Shown in pieces: positions 44,892-54,755 of a stretch of DNA of 64,000 nucleotides. A program made the translations under genes and the position numbers. Under the pieces are notes generated by a model that saw only the letters and a list, made by a program, of their open reading frames with translations, made no database searches and was not told the DNA's origin. Numbering within the stretch: position 1 is the first letter of the stretch; each line of letters begins with the position of its first letter. The DNA comes from Granulosicoccus sp. (GTDB taxonomy: Bacteria > Pseudomonadota > Gammaproteobacteria > Granulosicoccales > Granulosicoccaceae): the NCBI GenBank assembly GCA_023301725.1, contig JALZUD010000012.1, positions 1 to 64,000 on the forward strand, read 5' to 3'.

Positions 44892-46367
44892 TTAGTCCTC
44901 GTTCCAACGTAAACCATCTTTACTGATCAACGCATTAGCAGCGCTCGGCCCCCAGGTGCCAGCCGTATACGCTCTAGTTGGGTATTGATATTGCTCCCAA
45001 GCTGCACGTATCGGATCTATCCATGCCCAGGCGGCAGCAACTTCATCTCTTCTCATAAATAGTGTGGGGTTGCCTCGAATGACATCGAGTAACAAGCGCT
45101 CATAGGCAATCATCTTGCGCTTTTGAAACACATCGTTGAAGTCAAGATTCAGGTAAACAGGCTGAAGCTGTATGTCATCTCCCCAAGCTTTCACGTAAAT
45201 TCTCATGCGAATGCTTTCTTCTGGCTGTAGTCTGATGATGAGCTGATTGGGCGTATTGAAGCCATCCGCAGTATCAAAAATAGAATGCGGTACCTTCTTA
45301 AAATTGATGACAATCTCTGTGGTCTTGCTCTCCATGCGTTTGCCGGTGCGCAAATAAAAGGGAACCCCCTCCCAGCGCCATGAACCAATCTCAGCCTTCA
45401 GTGCGACAAAAGTTTCCGTGTTGCTGTCGCCTGCAACGTCTTTATCATCAAGGTACCCAGGAACAGGACCATCGCTATAGGCTCCAGCCTTGTATTGACC
45501 TCGCACCGAGTTTTCAATAGCCTCAATGCCCTCTAGTGGTTTGAGTGCTCTAAGTACTTTGATTTTCTCATCGCGAACCGCATCTGGGTCGATGCTTGCC
45601 GGAGGCTCCATGGCAATGATAACGAGTAACTGTAACAAGTGATTTTGCACCATGTCACGCAATGCTCCTGTCTCGTCGTAGAACGCACCGCGCCCCTCTA
45701 CTCCGAGTGACTCGGCAATCGTAATCTGTACATCACTGATTCGATCATTACGCCACAACGGCTCAAACAAAGCATTGCCAAAACGAAGAGCTAACAGGTT
45801 CTGTACCGTCTCCTTACCTAGATAATGGTCAATACGATAGATTTGACTCTCTTTAAAAACAGCAGCCAGGTTATCGTTTATCTGCTCGGCAGATTCCTGA
45901 TTACGGCCCAACGGTTTTTCCAATGTGACGCGGCTATTTTCAGTAATTAGCCCAGATGCGTGCACGCCGTGAGTAACAGCGTTAAACAGATTAGGCGCAA
46001 CTGAAAGGTAGAAAACGCGCACATGATCCTCACGTCCTTTAAGAAGCTCAACCAAAGGCGTATAACTTTCAACGTTGTTGACATCAATGGAACAGTAATG
46101 AACGCGCTCTAGATATTCCTGCCAGCTTTGCGCATCGAACTCTTTATCTTCAATGTGCTCACGAACCTTTTCATTGAGCATTTGCCGGTATTCAGCAGTG
46201 CTGTAGCTCGTGCGGCCGATACTGATAATCTGGCCGTCTTCAGGCAGCTGACCTGCGCAGTGTCTAAAGTACAGCGCAGGAATCAATTTTCGAATCGCCA
46301 AATCACCGGTGCCGCCGAAAAGCACGAAGTCAAAAGGTTGCAGTGTTTCGTTTGAAATCAAATTCAT
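44892..46367 (-). CDS. zwf: Glucose-6-phosphate 1-dehydrogenase
   Basis: 491 residues. N-terminal FVLFGGTGDLAIRKLIPALY binds NADP(H); RIDHYLGKETVQNLLALRFG carries the substrate Lys and catalytic His/Asp; ADGFNTPNQLIIRLQP lies in the C-domain. First step of the oxidative route. No Shine-Dalgarno sequence is seen before the ATG, and a HexR box and -10 lie within 18 bases of it, so translation is likely from a very short leader. Confidence 0.96.
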   Translation of the reverse strand: MNLISNETLQPFDFVLFGGTGDLAIRKLIPALYFRHCAGQLPEDGQIISIGRTSYSTAEYRQMLNEKVREHIEDKEFDAQSWQEYLERVHYCSIDVNNVESYTPLVELLKGREDHVRVFYLSVAPNLFNAVTHGVHASGLITENSRVTLEKPLGRNQESAEQINDNLAAVFKESQIYRIDHYLGKETVQNLLALRFGNALFEPLWRNDRISDVQITIAESLGVEGRGAFYDETGALRDMVQNHLLQLLVIIAMEPPASIDPDAVRDEKIKVLRALKPLEGIEAIENSVRGQYKAGAYSDGPVPGYLDDKDVAGDSNTETFVALKAEIGSWRWEGVPFYLRTGKRMESKTTEIVINFKKVPHSIFDTADGFNTPNQLIIRLQPEESIRMRIYVKAWGDDIQLQPVYLNLDFNDVFQKRKMIAYERLLLDVIRGNPTLFMRRDEVAAAWAWIDPIRAAWEQYQYPTRAYTAGTWGPSAANALISKDGLRWNED

Positions 46368-46369
46368 TG

Positions 46370-46384
46370 TGTAGTTTTATTACA
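46370..46384. promoter_or_regulatory. HexR box at the zwf promoter
   Basis: TGTAGTTTTATTACA fits the HexR consensus TGTAATTWWATTACA, with arms TGTA/TACA and one mismatch in the inner pair. It begins three bases upstream of the zwf start codon and overlaps the predicted -10 and transcription start. Confidence 0.8.
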
Positions 46385-46408
46385 AAATAAATGGAAGAAC
46401 TAAATCAA
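46380..46408 (-). promoter_or_regulatory. Predicted zwf promoter with very short leader
   Basis: On the minus strand -35 TTGATT (46408-46403), 17-base spacer, -10 TTGTAA (46385-46380). Initiation would fall near 46373, giving a leader of only about 5-8 bases before the ATG at 46367. Prediction by eye. Confidence 0.45.
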
Positions 46409-46473
46409 CGCGTAGCTTAACTCTTTTGCGGCAAAGTGACAGCACTCGTGTGACGATTTATGTGTCGTTATGG

Positions 46474-46496
46474 CATAATAAGGTAGTCGGGTTACA
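46474..46496 (+). promoter_or_regulatory. edd promoter -10 with adjacent HexR box
   Basis: CATAAT at 46474-46479 is a good -10 (a weak -35, GTGACG, lies 18 bases upstream). GGTAGTCGGGTTACA at 46482-46496 follows, sharing the GTAGT and TTACA arms of the zwf HexR box with the same 15-base geometry; it would cover the transcription start, fitting repression. Confidence 0.6.
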
Positions 46497-46512
46497 AAGA
46501 GTTAAGCATTCT

Positions 46513-48339
46513 ATGGCACAACTAAACACCACAGTTGAAGACGTCACTAATCGCATCATTGCGCGCAGTAGTACAACACGCTCTGCTTATGTAGAACGAA
46601 TAGATGCGTTAGCTGCAGCGCCATCCAGTCGATCCATCATGGGTTGCACCAATCTGGCACATGCCTATGCAGCTGCGCCAACCAACGACAAGCTCACTTT
46701 GCATGCAGAAAAAACACCCAATCTGGGCATAGTCACCTCCTATAACGACATGCTATCGGCCCATCAGCCCTACGAGCGAGCGCCAGAAATTCTTCGCGAT
46801 GCTGCTCGTGCTGTCGGCGCCACTGCTCAGGTTGCAGGCGGCACACCTGCCATGTGTGACGGCGTCACGCAAGGACAACTCGGCATGGAGCTATCCCTGT
46901 TCAGTCGTGACGTTATCGCAATGTCAACAGCTATCGCGCTATCCCATGATGTTTTTGATGCAGCAGTCTATTTAGGGGTTTGCGACAAAATTGTTCCGGG
47001 CTTACTGATGGGCGCATTATCGTTTGGTCATCTTCCTTCGGTATTCATACCCGCCGGCCCAATGACAACAGGTATCCCCAACAAGGAGAAAGCCCGTACA
47101 CGACAGCTATTCGCTGAAGGCAAAGCAACTCGCGCCGACTTACTAGCATCTGAGAGTGCCTCCTACCACGGGCCTGGAACCTGCACGTTCTACGGCACTG
47201 CAAACAGTAACCAGATGATGATGGAGGTCATGGGCTTGCATCTGCCAGGTGCTGCATTTATCAACCCTGGAACTGAACTGCGCACCGCATTAACAACAGC
47301 AGCTGCACAACGTGCGCTTGCCATCACTAAACGCGGCAACGAATACACACCTATCGGTAAGTTGATCGATGAAAAATCTATCGTTAACGCCATCATCGGC
47401 CTACTGGCTACCGGCGGATCAACCAACCACACACTGCACCTGGTTGCCATCGCGCGCACAGCGGGCATCAATATTAACTGGGACGATTTTGACCAACTCA
47501 ATCATGTCATCCCACTGTTAACGCATGTGTACCCTAGTGGCCAAGCTGATGTTAACCAGTTTCATGCAGCCGGTGGCATGGCACTTGTTATCCGCGAGCT
47601 ACTCGATGCCGGACTCATGCACGAAGATGTCAGAACCGTGGGCGGCAACACAGGTCTGTACCAATACACACAAGAGCCTTGGTTAGATCAAGAGACATTA
47701 AAGTGGCGTGAAGGACCCACCGTATCACTCGACGACACGATAGTGAGTAAAGTGTCTAAGCCGTTTCATGAGGACGGTGGCCTACGCCTAATGTCTGGCA
47801 ACCTTGGACGTGCTGTCATTAAAACTTCAGCTGTCAAACCTGAACATCGAGTAGTAGAGGCGCCAGCAAAGGTGTTCTACTCTCAAGATGCACTGCGTGT
47901 TGCCTTTGAAAACGATGAACTCAACGAAGACTTTGTTGCTGTCGTTGCCTACCAGGGGCCTCGCGCAAACGGTATGCCAGAGCTGCACAAAATGACGCCC
48001 GTCCTCGGTGTGCTACTTGATAGGGGCTTCAAGGTTGCTCTTGTTACTGATGGCCGAATGTCAGGTGCGTCAGGTAAGGTGCCAGCAGCTATCCATGTTT
48101 CTCCGGAATGTTTGTTAGACGGCCCACTACACAAGGTCGTGGATGGTGACATCATTCGTCTAGACTCAAACACTGGCAAGCTTGACGCTTTAGTTGATGA
48201 CGCCGAATGGCAGGCACGAAACCCCATACACCCTGACCTAAGTCGTAAGACAAGAAACATGGGCCGTGAACTATTTAGCTCATTCCGCAAGAACGTCAGT
48301 AGTGCTGAACTTGGCGCTGTGAGCATGTTCGAAGATTAA
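46513..48339 (+). CDS. edd: Phosphogluconate dehydratase (Entner-Doudoroff)
   Basis: 608 residues from ATG 46513; an upstream start at 46426 lies within the promoter. IlvD/Edd family: [40 protein letters not shown] and [20 protein letters not shown] carry the Fe-S cysteines, and [20 protein letters not shown] with [20 protein letters not shown] follow. It makes KDPG from 6-phosphogluconate. Followed by eda after 47 bases. Confidence 0.96.
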   Translation: MAQLNTTVEDVTNRIIARSSTTRSAYVERIDALAAAPSSRSIMGCTNLAHAYAAAPTNDKLTLHAEKTPNLGIVTSYNDMLSAHQPYERAPEILRDAARAVGATAQVAGGTPAMCDGVTQGQLGMELSLFSRDVIAMSTAIALSHDVFDAAVYLGVCDKIVPGLLMGALSFGHLPSVFIPAGPMTTGIPNKEKARTRQLFAEGKATRADLLASESASYHGPGTCTFYGTANSNQMMMEVMGLHLPGAAFINPGTELRTALTTAAAQRALAITKRGNEYTPIGKLIDEKSIVNAIIGLLATGGSTNHTLHLVAIARTAGININWDDFDQLNHVIPLLTHVYPSGQADVNQFHAAGGMALVIRELLDAGLMHEDVRTVGGNTGLYQYTQEPWLDQETLKWREGPTVSLDDTIVSKVSKPFHEDGGLRLMSGNLGRAVIKTSAVKPEHRVVEAPAKVFYSQDALRVAFENDELNEDFVAVVAYQGPRANGMPELHKMTPVLGVLLDRGFKVALVTDGRMSGASGKVPAAIHVSPECLLDGPLHKVVDGDIIRLDSNTGKLDALVDDAEWQARNPIHPDLSRKTRNMGRELFSSFRKNVSSAELGAVSMFED

Positions 48340-48386
48340 CGCTAGGGTTTACCCTTGTCAGTACAAACAACTCACCTGGACATATT

Positions 48387-49007
48387 ATGAATGTAAGAGA
48401 ACTCATGCTCGTAGCACCCGTTATCCCGGTGCTGGTTATTGACGATGTTGCCAAGGCAAAGCCATTAGCTGAAGCGCTGGTAGCAGGTGGGTTACGTGTT
48501 TTAGAAGTCACGCTACGCACACCACAAGCACTTGAAGCTATGCGTGCAATGAGCGATGTAGAAGGCGCCATTGTCGGTGTAGGTACCGCACTGGATGGTG
48601 ACGATCTGAAACGCGCTCAAGAACATGGAGCAACGTTCGCCGTAAGTCCTGGTTTTACACCTGAGCTAGGCAGAGCCGCCAACTCCATCAACATGCCACT
48701 ACTGCCTGGCATCATGACACCAGCCGATATCATGCGTGCTCGTGACGAAGGATTTACAGAGCTTAAATTCTTCCCAGCGGCTCAAGCCGGTGGCCCTTCA
48801 CTCTTGAAAGGCTTTGCTGGCCCATTTGTCGACACCGTGTTCTGCCCTACGGGCGGCATCAATGCTGACAATGCGAAAGACTACTTGTCATTAGACCCTG
48901 TACTGTGTGTCGGCGGCAGTTGGGTTGCACCAAAGGCGATGGTAGACGCTGCAGACTGGGCTGGTATAACAAAACTTGCGGCTGCTTGTGAGTCGTTGAG
49001 AAGCTAA
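48387..49007 (+). CDS. eda: KDPG/KHG aldolase
   Basis: 206 residues. Catalytic pieces: VLEVTLRTPQALEAMRA (Glu), AVSPGFTPELGRAAN and LKFFPAAQAGGPSLLKGFAG with the Schiff-base Lys, then VFCPTGGINADNAKDYLSLD. It cleaves KDPG to pyruvate and glyceraldehyde-3-phosphate. A strong terminator hairpin follows 12 bases after the stop. Confidence 0.96.
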   Translation: MNVRELMLVAPVIPVLVIDDVAKAKPLAEALVAGGLRVLEVTLRTPQALEAMRAMSDVEGAIVGVGTALDGDDLKRAQEHGATFAVSPGFTPELGRAANSINMPLLPGIMTPADIMRARDEGFTELKFFPAAQAGGPSLLKGFAGPFVDTVFCPTGGINADNAKDYLSLDPVLCVGGSWVAPKAMVDAADWAGITKLAAACESLRS

Positions 49008-49019
49008 CCGGGCATTAGA

Positions 49020-49064
49020 GTTGCTGAGGCAAGTAGATATCGATGGCTACTTGCTCGCAGCAAC
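49020..49064 (+). terminator. Strong hairpin after edd-eda
   Basis: Arms GTTGCTG (49020-49026) with CAGCAAC (49058-49064) and GCAAGTAG (49029-49036) with CTACTTGC (49047-49054), a 15-pair stem with a small internal loop and a 10-base apex. Short T run after it. It also faces the convergent acetyltransferase gene. Confidence 0.75.
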
Positions 49065-49123
49065 GCATTTCACCATTGCTGTGGCGTAGAGGATTGACGG
49101 CAGCGTAGCCAGTTCATTACAGG

Positions 49124-49633
49124 CTAAATCAGCTTAGCCATAATGTGCTCATCAACAAATCCCGATTTGAGTTTAACGGCATTAGTTTTGGTACCTTCAA
49201 ACTTATATCCCAGTTTTTCGTAGAGTGCGGTTGCTTTTGTATTGTTGACCATCACGCTGAGCTCAAGGCGACTTACGTTATTCTCACGAGCCCAACTTTC
49301 CAGCTCTTTTAAAAGTGTGTAACCCCAGGTTTTTCCGGTATAAGCCTGTCGAATACCTGCAACAATATGCAGTGAATGCTGATCGCGAAGATTACTGGTT
49401 CTTCTGCCTGCACAGAATCCTGCTAACAAGCCCGCATCAACATCTTCGAGCACGAAGATTTGCGCATTGTTTGAGCTTTCTGCATTGGCTAAACTTGATT
49501 GTTGAGTCGCAAGTGTCGCTTGTCGCTCGTTGGGTTCAAAGAGCATGAATTCGGTTTCAGAATCCAAGGCATCCCATAGGTCGAGAAATGCAGCAGCGTC
49601 AGACTCTTTTGCGGCTCGTACGTTGATGTTCAC
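49124..49633 (-). CDS. GNAT-family N-acetyltransferase
   Basis: 169 residues. Acetyl-CoA binding region GIRQAYTGKTWGYTLLKELE (the usual R/Q-x-x-G-x-G/A is relaxed to YTGKTWG), followed by VSRLELSVMVNNTKATALYE and KLGYKFEGTKTNAVKL, typical of GNAT proteins. Resembles the RimI/SpeG-like group; acceptor unknown. Stands alone between two operons. Confidence 0.85.
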   Translation of the reverse strand: MNINVRAAKESDAAAFLDLWDALDSETEFMLFEPNERQATLATQQSSLANAESSNNAQIFVLEDVDAGLLAGFCAGRRTSNLRDQHSLHIVAGIRQAYTGKTWGYTLLKELESWARENNVSRLELSVMVNNTKATALYEKLGYKFEGTKTNAVKLKSGFVDEHIMAKLI

Positions 49634-49706
49634 TCTATGGTTGCTCTGTTGGTGACAGATTGAAATCTAACTTACCCACTCGAGGTCCCCATCGGATGGG
49701 CAAATA

Positions 49707-51398
49707 TCACAACAAATTCGCCACAAACACCGCAACCATCAGCAACACGACAATAAACATCATGCTGGCAACACTCCAACCACGTGCTAATGGTGAACCT
49801 GGTTTGGCGACCTTTTCTAGAGAGCCACTTGCCGCTGATACAGCAGACAGGGCTAGTCGCCTTGCTGACGCATTTAGGGCAACAATACCTGTAACTAGCA
49901 CTGGCAATATAGAGGGTATTGCTTTTCGATAGATGACATCACTGTCGATATTGGTGGCTCTGACTTCCGGTGGATGAACTCCTGTTTTCATCAGGAAGAG
50001 GAACGCGAGCAGAGCAAATATCAACAATTGCATTTGGACCAATACGTGGTCAAAGGTGTACGGTTGATAGTCTGTCTCGAAAGGCAGCAGTGAATATAAC
50101 AAGCCAGGGAACACCCCGATCACTACGCACGCAGTGGCCGTAATAATCATGGCTATGCGCATGTGGATTGGCGCCTCAGCTGGACGCTTTCCACTATCGT
50201 GCGCAAAGAACGTGAAGTACGGAATTTTTATACCTGAGTGGCTCAACACGCCTGCTGACGCAATGAGTAAAGCTAACCAGACAAGGTAATAGCCATTGCT
50301 CGCTGAAGCATCGAGTATGAGTGATTTTGATACAAAGCCACTGAATAAGGGGAATGCGGAGATGGATGCCGCGCCTATCAGGCAACACACCATGGTAACG
50401 GGCATACTTTTATATAACCCCCCGAGCTCAGATGCCTTAGACGTACCAGTGCGGTAGAGCACGGCACCCACACTCATGAACAATAAGGACTTGTACAAGA
50501 TGTGGCAGAACGCATGGGCAGCGGTACCGTTGAGTGATAGCTCAGTACCGATACCAACGCCCACCACCATGAAGCCCAGCTGGTTGTTGAGACTGTAGGC
50601 AAGTACACGGCGTAGGTCGTTTTCGATTTCTGCGAAGAAGATCGGGAATAGAGTCATGACCGCGCCTATGTAGATCAAGACTTCGGTTCCAGCATAGCCT
50701 CGGGCTAACGCATAGACCGCCATTTTGGTGGTGAATGCTGAAAGCACCACTGTGCCTGTGATGGTAGCGGCTGGGTAGGCGTCTTGAAGCCAGTTGTGCA
50801 TTAATGGAAAGGCGCATTTGATGCCAAACGACAAGAAGATCAGGAATGTACCCGTGCTCACCAAGCCCAGATGTTCAAAGGCTATAGATCCTGTGTCGTG
50901 ATAGTGAACCAATAGACCTGCCAACAACAGGACACCTGACAATACCTGAACAATCAAGTAGCGCATGCCAGTGCTATACGCCGCTGGCGTGCGCCTCGCC
51001 CAGATAAGAAATACGGATGCTACGGCGGTTCCTTCCCACCAGAGAAACAAGGTGATCAGGTCACCGGCAAACACACCGCCAATGGCTGAGCCCGCATACG
51101 CCAAAGTAGCAATCTGCTGAACAGTATCTCTAACGTGCCATGCATAGAGGCCAGAGAGGAATGCAGCTATGGAGAATATGATGCTGAAGATGAACGACAG
51201 CTTGTCTATCCGCAAGAACGTCAGCTCAAAGCCTAGTACTGAAACAACTGCATGGTTGCCCATCCCAAAACTTAGAATGATTAATAAGCCAATAACAGGC
51301 GTACCAAGTAGCAACAGTGCTCGCCACCTAGATCCTAGTAGTGGGCATAAAATGGCAGCAAATAAATAAATAAACGGAGGTGCTAGCAAGGTACTCAT
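49707..51398 (-). CDS. Proton-conducting membrane subunit of Mrp-like antiporter (NuoL/MrpA-core type)
   Basis: 563 residues, about 14-16 membrane helices. Conserved complex-I-like channel segments: LFLWWEGTAVASVFLIWARR with the key Glu in WWEG, FGIKCAFPLMHNWLQDAYPA with the Lys/Pro switch and LAYSLNNQLGFMVVGVGIGT. It pumps or channels protons in Mrp/NDH-like complexes. Last gene of the operon, overlapping the preceding small gene by four bases. Confidence 0.88.
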   Translation of the reverse strand: MSTLLAPPFIYLFAAILCPLLGSRWRALLLLGTPVIGLLIILSFGMGNHAVVSVLGFELTFLRIDKLSFIFSIIFSIAAFLSGLYAWHVRDTVQQIATLAYAGSAIGGVFAGDLITLFLWWEGTAVASVFLIWARRTPAAYSTGMRYLIVQVLSGVLLLAGLLVHYHDTGSIAFEHLGLVSTGTFLIFLSFGIKCAFPLMHNWLQDAYPAATITGTVVLSAFTTKMAVYALARGYAGTEVLIYIGAVMTLFPIFFAEIENDLRRVLAYSLNNQLGFMVVGVGIGTELSLNGTAAHAFCHILYKSLLFMSVGAVLYRTGTSKASELGGLYKSMPVTMVCCLIGAASISAFPLFSGFVSKSLILDASASNGYYLVWLALLIASAGVLSHSGIKIPYFTFFAHDSGKRPAEAPIHMRIAMIITATACVVIGVFPGLLYSLLPFETDYQPYTFDHVLVQMQLLIFALLAFLFLMKTGVHPPEVRATNIDSDVIYRKAIPSILPVLVTGIVALNASARRLALSAVSAASGSLEKVAKPGSPLARGWSVASMMFIVVLLMVAVFVANLL

Positions 51399-51799
51399 GA
51401 TGACTCACCACTCTTGCCTAACATTTGTGCTTTTAAATCTTCAACCGAATCACCCGACCAGTCTTTATGCTCAACACGTGAGGTGCCAGCTTCAGGGTAC
51501 GTTTCCGAATCTACGCTGTTCGCACCGTAGTAACTTTCATCGCGACGAATCAACACTCTAAGTGCTCGTGCACCCAGCACGATGACTGTAAACGATACAA
51601 AACCGGCAATGGCATGGAAACCATAGAACTCTTCTCCAGGCACTTTGGTATGGCGATGATGGATAAAGTCTATGGCAAACAGGATTACACACAAAGCAAG
51701 TAAACCAATGATAAGCCTGTTAAGACCCGATCGTGTATCAACCCACAGAAAATGCTTAGCTAATGGCGCAACGTCGTCGTTGGAATCATTCATCGCCAT
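51395..51799 (-). CDS. Small membrane protein inserted in the Mrp-like operon
   Basis: 134 residues with two membrane helices (RLIIGLLALCVILFAIDFIH; HAIAGFVSFTVIVLGARALR) and a charged tail (EHKDWSGDSVEDLKAQMLG). Not recognised as a standard Mrp subunit. ATG 51799 chosen; ATG 51793 would overlap the previous stop as ATGA. Both neighbours overlap it, so translation is coupled and it probably belongs to the complex. Confidence 0.7.
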   Translation of the reverse strand: MAMNDSNDDVAPLAKHFLWVDTRSGLNRLIIGLLALCVILFAIDFIHHRHTKVPGEEFYGFHAIAGFVSFTVIVLGARALRVLIRRDESYYGANSVDSETYPEAGTSRVEHKDWSGDSVEDLKAQMLGKSGESS

Positions 51800-53253
51800 T
51801 GGATCATCCCAATCAGTGTCATTAACGGTGCAGGATAGAGAAACAAGCAGATACTGGCCGTAGCTGTCAGCACGATTGCCCAAAGGCAAGCAAACGGAGC
51901 TTCGGTCATCGTGGCGCGTTCGCCTGCTGCCAATGTAGGGTCGGGCTTAAGGAAAGCGCGTACTGAAATCGGCAACAAATACGCGATATTCAGCAAGGTA
52001 CTAAACATCAGAATCATTGCCCAGACAATGGTTCCAGAGTCGAATGAGCCACCAGCAATTAGCAACTTACTCCATGCACCCCCTGCTGGCGGCAATCCAA
52101 TGATAGATAACGATCCTACAAAAAACGCACCCATGGTGATGGGCATACGGCGACCAATACCATCAAGTTTTGAAATCTCACTCTTGTGTAGCGCAACCAG
52201 AATGGCTCCAGCGCAGAAGAACAAAGTTATTTTGCCGAATGCGTGCATGACAATGTGCAACACCCCACCGCTGACCGACATGACCGTGGCAAGCAGCGCC
52301 GCCAACACGATGTAAGCAAGCTGTCCGATGGTTGAATACGCTAGCCTGGCTTTCAGATTATCTTTGGTGAAGGCTACGAAGCTTGCTACGACAATGGTGA
52401 AGCCTGCGACAGGTAGCAACCAGTAGGCGGCACCGCTGATGGCAATGACATCGATACCGAATGTATAAGTGACTATTTTTAGCAGGCTAAAAACGCCAGT
52501 TTTCACCACGGCTACAGCGTGTAGCAAGGCACTAACAGGTGTGGGAGCAACCATTGCTGCTGGAAGCCAGCGATGAAACGGCATAAGACCTGACTTGGCA
52601 ATGCCGAAAACAAACAGCGCTAACATGATTGCCAACGCGCCATTACTCAATCCAGCCTCTTTGAGCACACCACCCGGAACAAAGTCCATGGTGCCAGAGA
52701 CGCTGGCAGTCCAGATAATCGCCGGTAACAAAAAGGCGATGGACGTGGTCATCAAAATACCTAGATACACCCTGCCCGCCTTTCTTGCTGGCTCACCTCC
52801 AACGTGAGTCACCAAAGGGAAAGTACTAATGGTGATGACTTCGTAGGCTACAAAGAGCGTGAGTAAGTTGTCGGCATAAGCTGCTCCCATGACAGCCGCT
52901 AAGGCTAGCGCGAAGCAAGTATAGAAACGGGTTTGGTTAATTTCGCTATGACCGCGCATGTACCCAATGCTATAAACCGTGGTGACTACCCAGAGAAAAC
53001 TGGCCAGTAGTCCAAAAATGACACCCATGGGTTCAGCAGATAGCTTGAGAGAATAGTTTGCCATTAGCGCAAACTCACCGCTTTGCGGTGTACCTCCAGC
53101 CATCAGATCGTTATAAATCAGATTATTGATGAGCAGTAGAGCTAAGCCTGCAACAATAATGGAGCCTTCTCGTAGGTTTCTTCGCTTTTCGCCAAAGAAC
53201 AGAATAAAAGGGATAACCGCGAGTGGCGGCAGTAGTGTCCAGAGAGGATTCAT
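51790..53253 (-). CDS. Mrp-like antiporter subunit D paralogue (NuoM/N type)
   Basis: 487 residues, about 14 helices. LLTLFVAYEVITISTFPLVT, KSGLMPFHRWLPAAMVAPTP, ARLAYSTIGQLAYIVLAALL carry the usual Glu, Lys and antiporter motifs. Second of three proton-channel proteins in this operon. It starts inside the end of the preceding mnhD gene (4-base ATGA overlap). Confidence 0.9.
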   Translation of the reverse strand: MNPLWTLLPPLAVIPFILFFGEKRRNLREGSIIVAGLALLLINNLIYNDLMAGGTPQSGEFALMANYSLKLSAEPMGVIFGLLASFLWVVTTVYSIGYMRGHSEINQTRFYTCFALALAAVMGAAYADNLLTLFVAYEVITISTFPLVTHVGGEPARKAGRVYLGILMTTSIAFLLPAIIWTASVSGTMDFVPGGVLKEAGLSNGALAIMLALFVFGIAKSGLMPFHRWLPAAMVAPTPVSALLHAVAVVKTGVFSLLKIVTYTFGIDVIAISGAAYWLLPVAGFTIVVASFVAFTKDNLKARLAYSTIGQLAYIVLAALLATVMSVSGGVLHIVMHAFGKITLFFCAGAILVALHKSEISKLDGIGRRMPITMGAFFVGSLSIIGLPPAGGAWSKLLIAGGSFDSGTIVWAMILMFSTLLNIAYLLPISVRAFLKPDPTLAAGERATMTEAPFACLWAIVLTATASICLFLYPAPLMTLIGMIQWR

Positions 53254-54755
53254 TGTTGACTCAGTCCCAAGGTAAAACCACTGAGTAATTGGCTGGCTGC
53301 ATCTCCAGCTAGTGACAAGGTAGCACCACCACTAATGCCGAAATACAGCCCGATGGCTATTAGTAGATACATTGGCACAAGCATGCTTACCGGTGCTTCG
53401 GACATTCCTGACGACTCCGGAGTTTCTTGTCGTGATTTCCTGAAGAGCATCACCTCTGCAACACGGGCAACATAAACCAAAGCCATCAAAGAGCTTACAA
53501 GAATAAGCACAGCTAGCCACCACGAGCCTTGCTCAAGGGATGCCTCTATTAAAGCAAACTTACTGATAAAGCCGACAGTCAGTGGGACACCGATAAGTCC
53601 AAATCCTGAAATCATAAAGGCTATACAAGTCAATGGCATGCGCTTGAACAAATTATCGAATGATGGCCGATGGGCGTGACCTATTTGATAGATGATGCAG
53701 CCTACCGACATGAATAAGGCAGATTTAACCAAGGCATGATTAACGATATGTACGATGCCAGCAGTTAGACCAGCCTGACTTGCTAATGCAATTCCTGCAA
53801 CGATATAACCCAGTTGTGCAACACTGGAATACGCCAACATACGACGCAAATCTGTTTGAAACACAGCAACCAACGACATCAATATAAAACCAGCCACAGC
53901 TGCTGGCAACAGAACACCGGTTAATAGCATTTGCCCGAAACTGTATTCAAACCCAAAGATACTGAAGAAAAATCGCAACAGAATATAGAGAGAAACCTTC
54001 GTAGCTGTACCCGAGAGAAAGGCGGTTACTGCCGTAGGTGCATACGTGTAGGCATTGGGCAGCCACGCGTGTAATGGGAAGATTGCAGCCTTGATCATCA
54101 CACCTATGCAGATAAAGCTGAAAGCTACCAGCACCGCACGTTGCGATTCGCTATCAGGGATGCGCTCCGCAAGGTCAATCATGTTGAGTGTGCCGGTGGC
54201 AGCGTATAAAAATCCGATGCCAATCAAGATGAATGATGCTCCCACACTGCCCATTATCAGGTATCTGAAGGTTGCCGTTAACGCTCTTCTATCCTTGCCA
54301 AACGAAATAAGCATGTAAGTGGCAAGAGACGACACTTCAAGAAAGACAAATACGTTAAACGCATCACCTGTTATGGCAATGCCCATCAAACCGGCTAGGC
54401 ACATCAGCCAGGCCGCATAGAACAGGAAGTGCTTTGTTAGCGGGACCTCTTTCTTAGTGATTTGATAAGAATAGACAAGCACGATTAAACTAATGCCAGA
54501 CACCAGCAAGAGCACGGCGGCGTTGAGTGTGTCTATGTAGTACTCAATCCCGGCTGGTGCCATCCAGCCTCCTACCTTGTAGCGGATGACACCCTCGCTA
54601 CGCACATGAGCAAGTACCAGTATGGCGGCATAGAAACTAAACAGATTTGCACTAAATGCAATCACCCAACTGGCTAGAGCGTGCCTGAACAGGACGCAAA
54701 GTGGCGCAGCCGTGAAAGGGACCAGTATTAACAGGGCTGGGATTTGTGCATTCAT
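53250..54755 (-). CDS. mnhD: Na+/H+ antiporter subunit D (MnhD/MrpD)
   Basis: 501 residues, about 14 helices. AFNVFVFLEVSSLATYMLIS, AAIFPLHAWLPNAYTYAPTA and RMLAYSSVAQLGYIVAGIAL are the MrpD-type motifs. It translocates protons together with the other Mnh subunits in exchange for Na+ or K+. Directly follows mnhC with no spacer. Confidence 0.92.
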   Translation of the reverse strand: MNAQIPALLILVPFTAAPLCVLFRHALASWVIAFSANLFSFYAAILVLAHVRSEGVIRYKVGGWMAPAGIEYYIDTLNAAVLLLVSGISLIVLVYSYQITKKEVPLTKHFLFYAAWLMCLAGLMGIAITGDAFNVFVFLEVSSLATYMLISFGKDRRALTATFRYLIMGSVGASFILIGIGFLYAATGTLNMIDLAERIPDSESQRAVLVAFSFICIGVMIKAAIFPLHAWLPNAYTYAPTAVTAFLSGTATKVSLYILLRFFFSIFGFEYSFGQMLLTGVLLPAAVAGFILMSLVAVFQTDLRRMLAYSSVAQLGYIVAGIALASQAGLTAGIVHIVNHALVKSALFMSVGCIIYQIGHAHRPSFDNLFKRMPLTCIAFMISGFGLIGVPLTVGFISKFALIEASLEQGSWWLAVLILVSSLMALVYVARVAEVMLFRKSRQETPESSGMSEAPVSMLVPMYLLIAIGLYFGISGGATLSLAGDAASQLLSGFTLGLSQQ

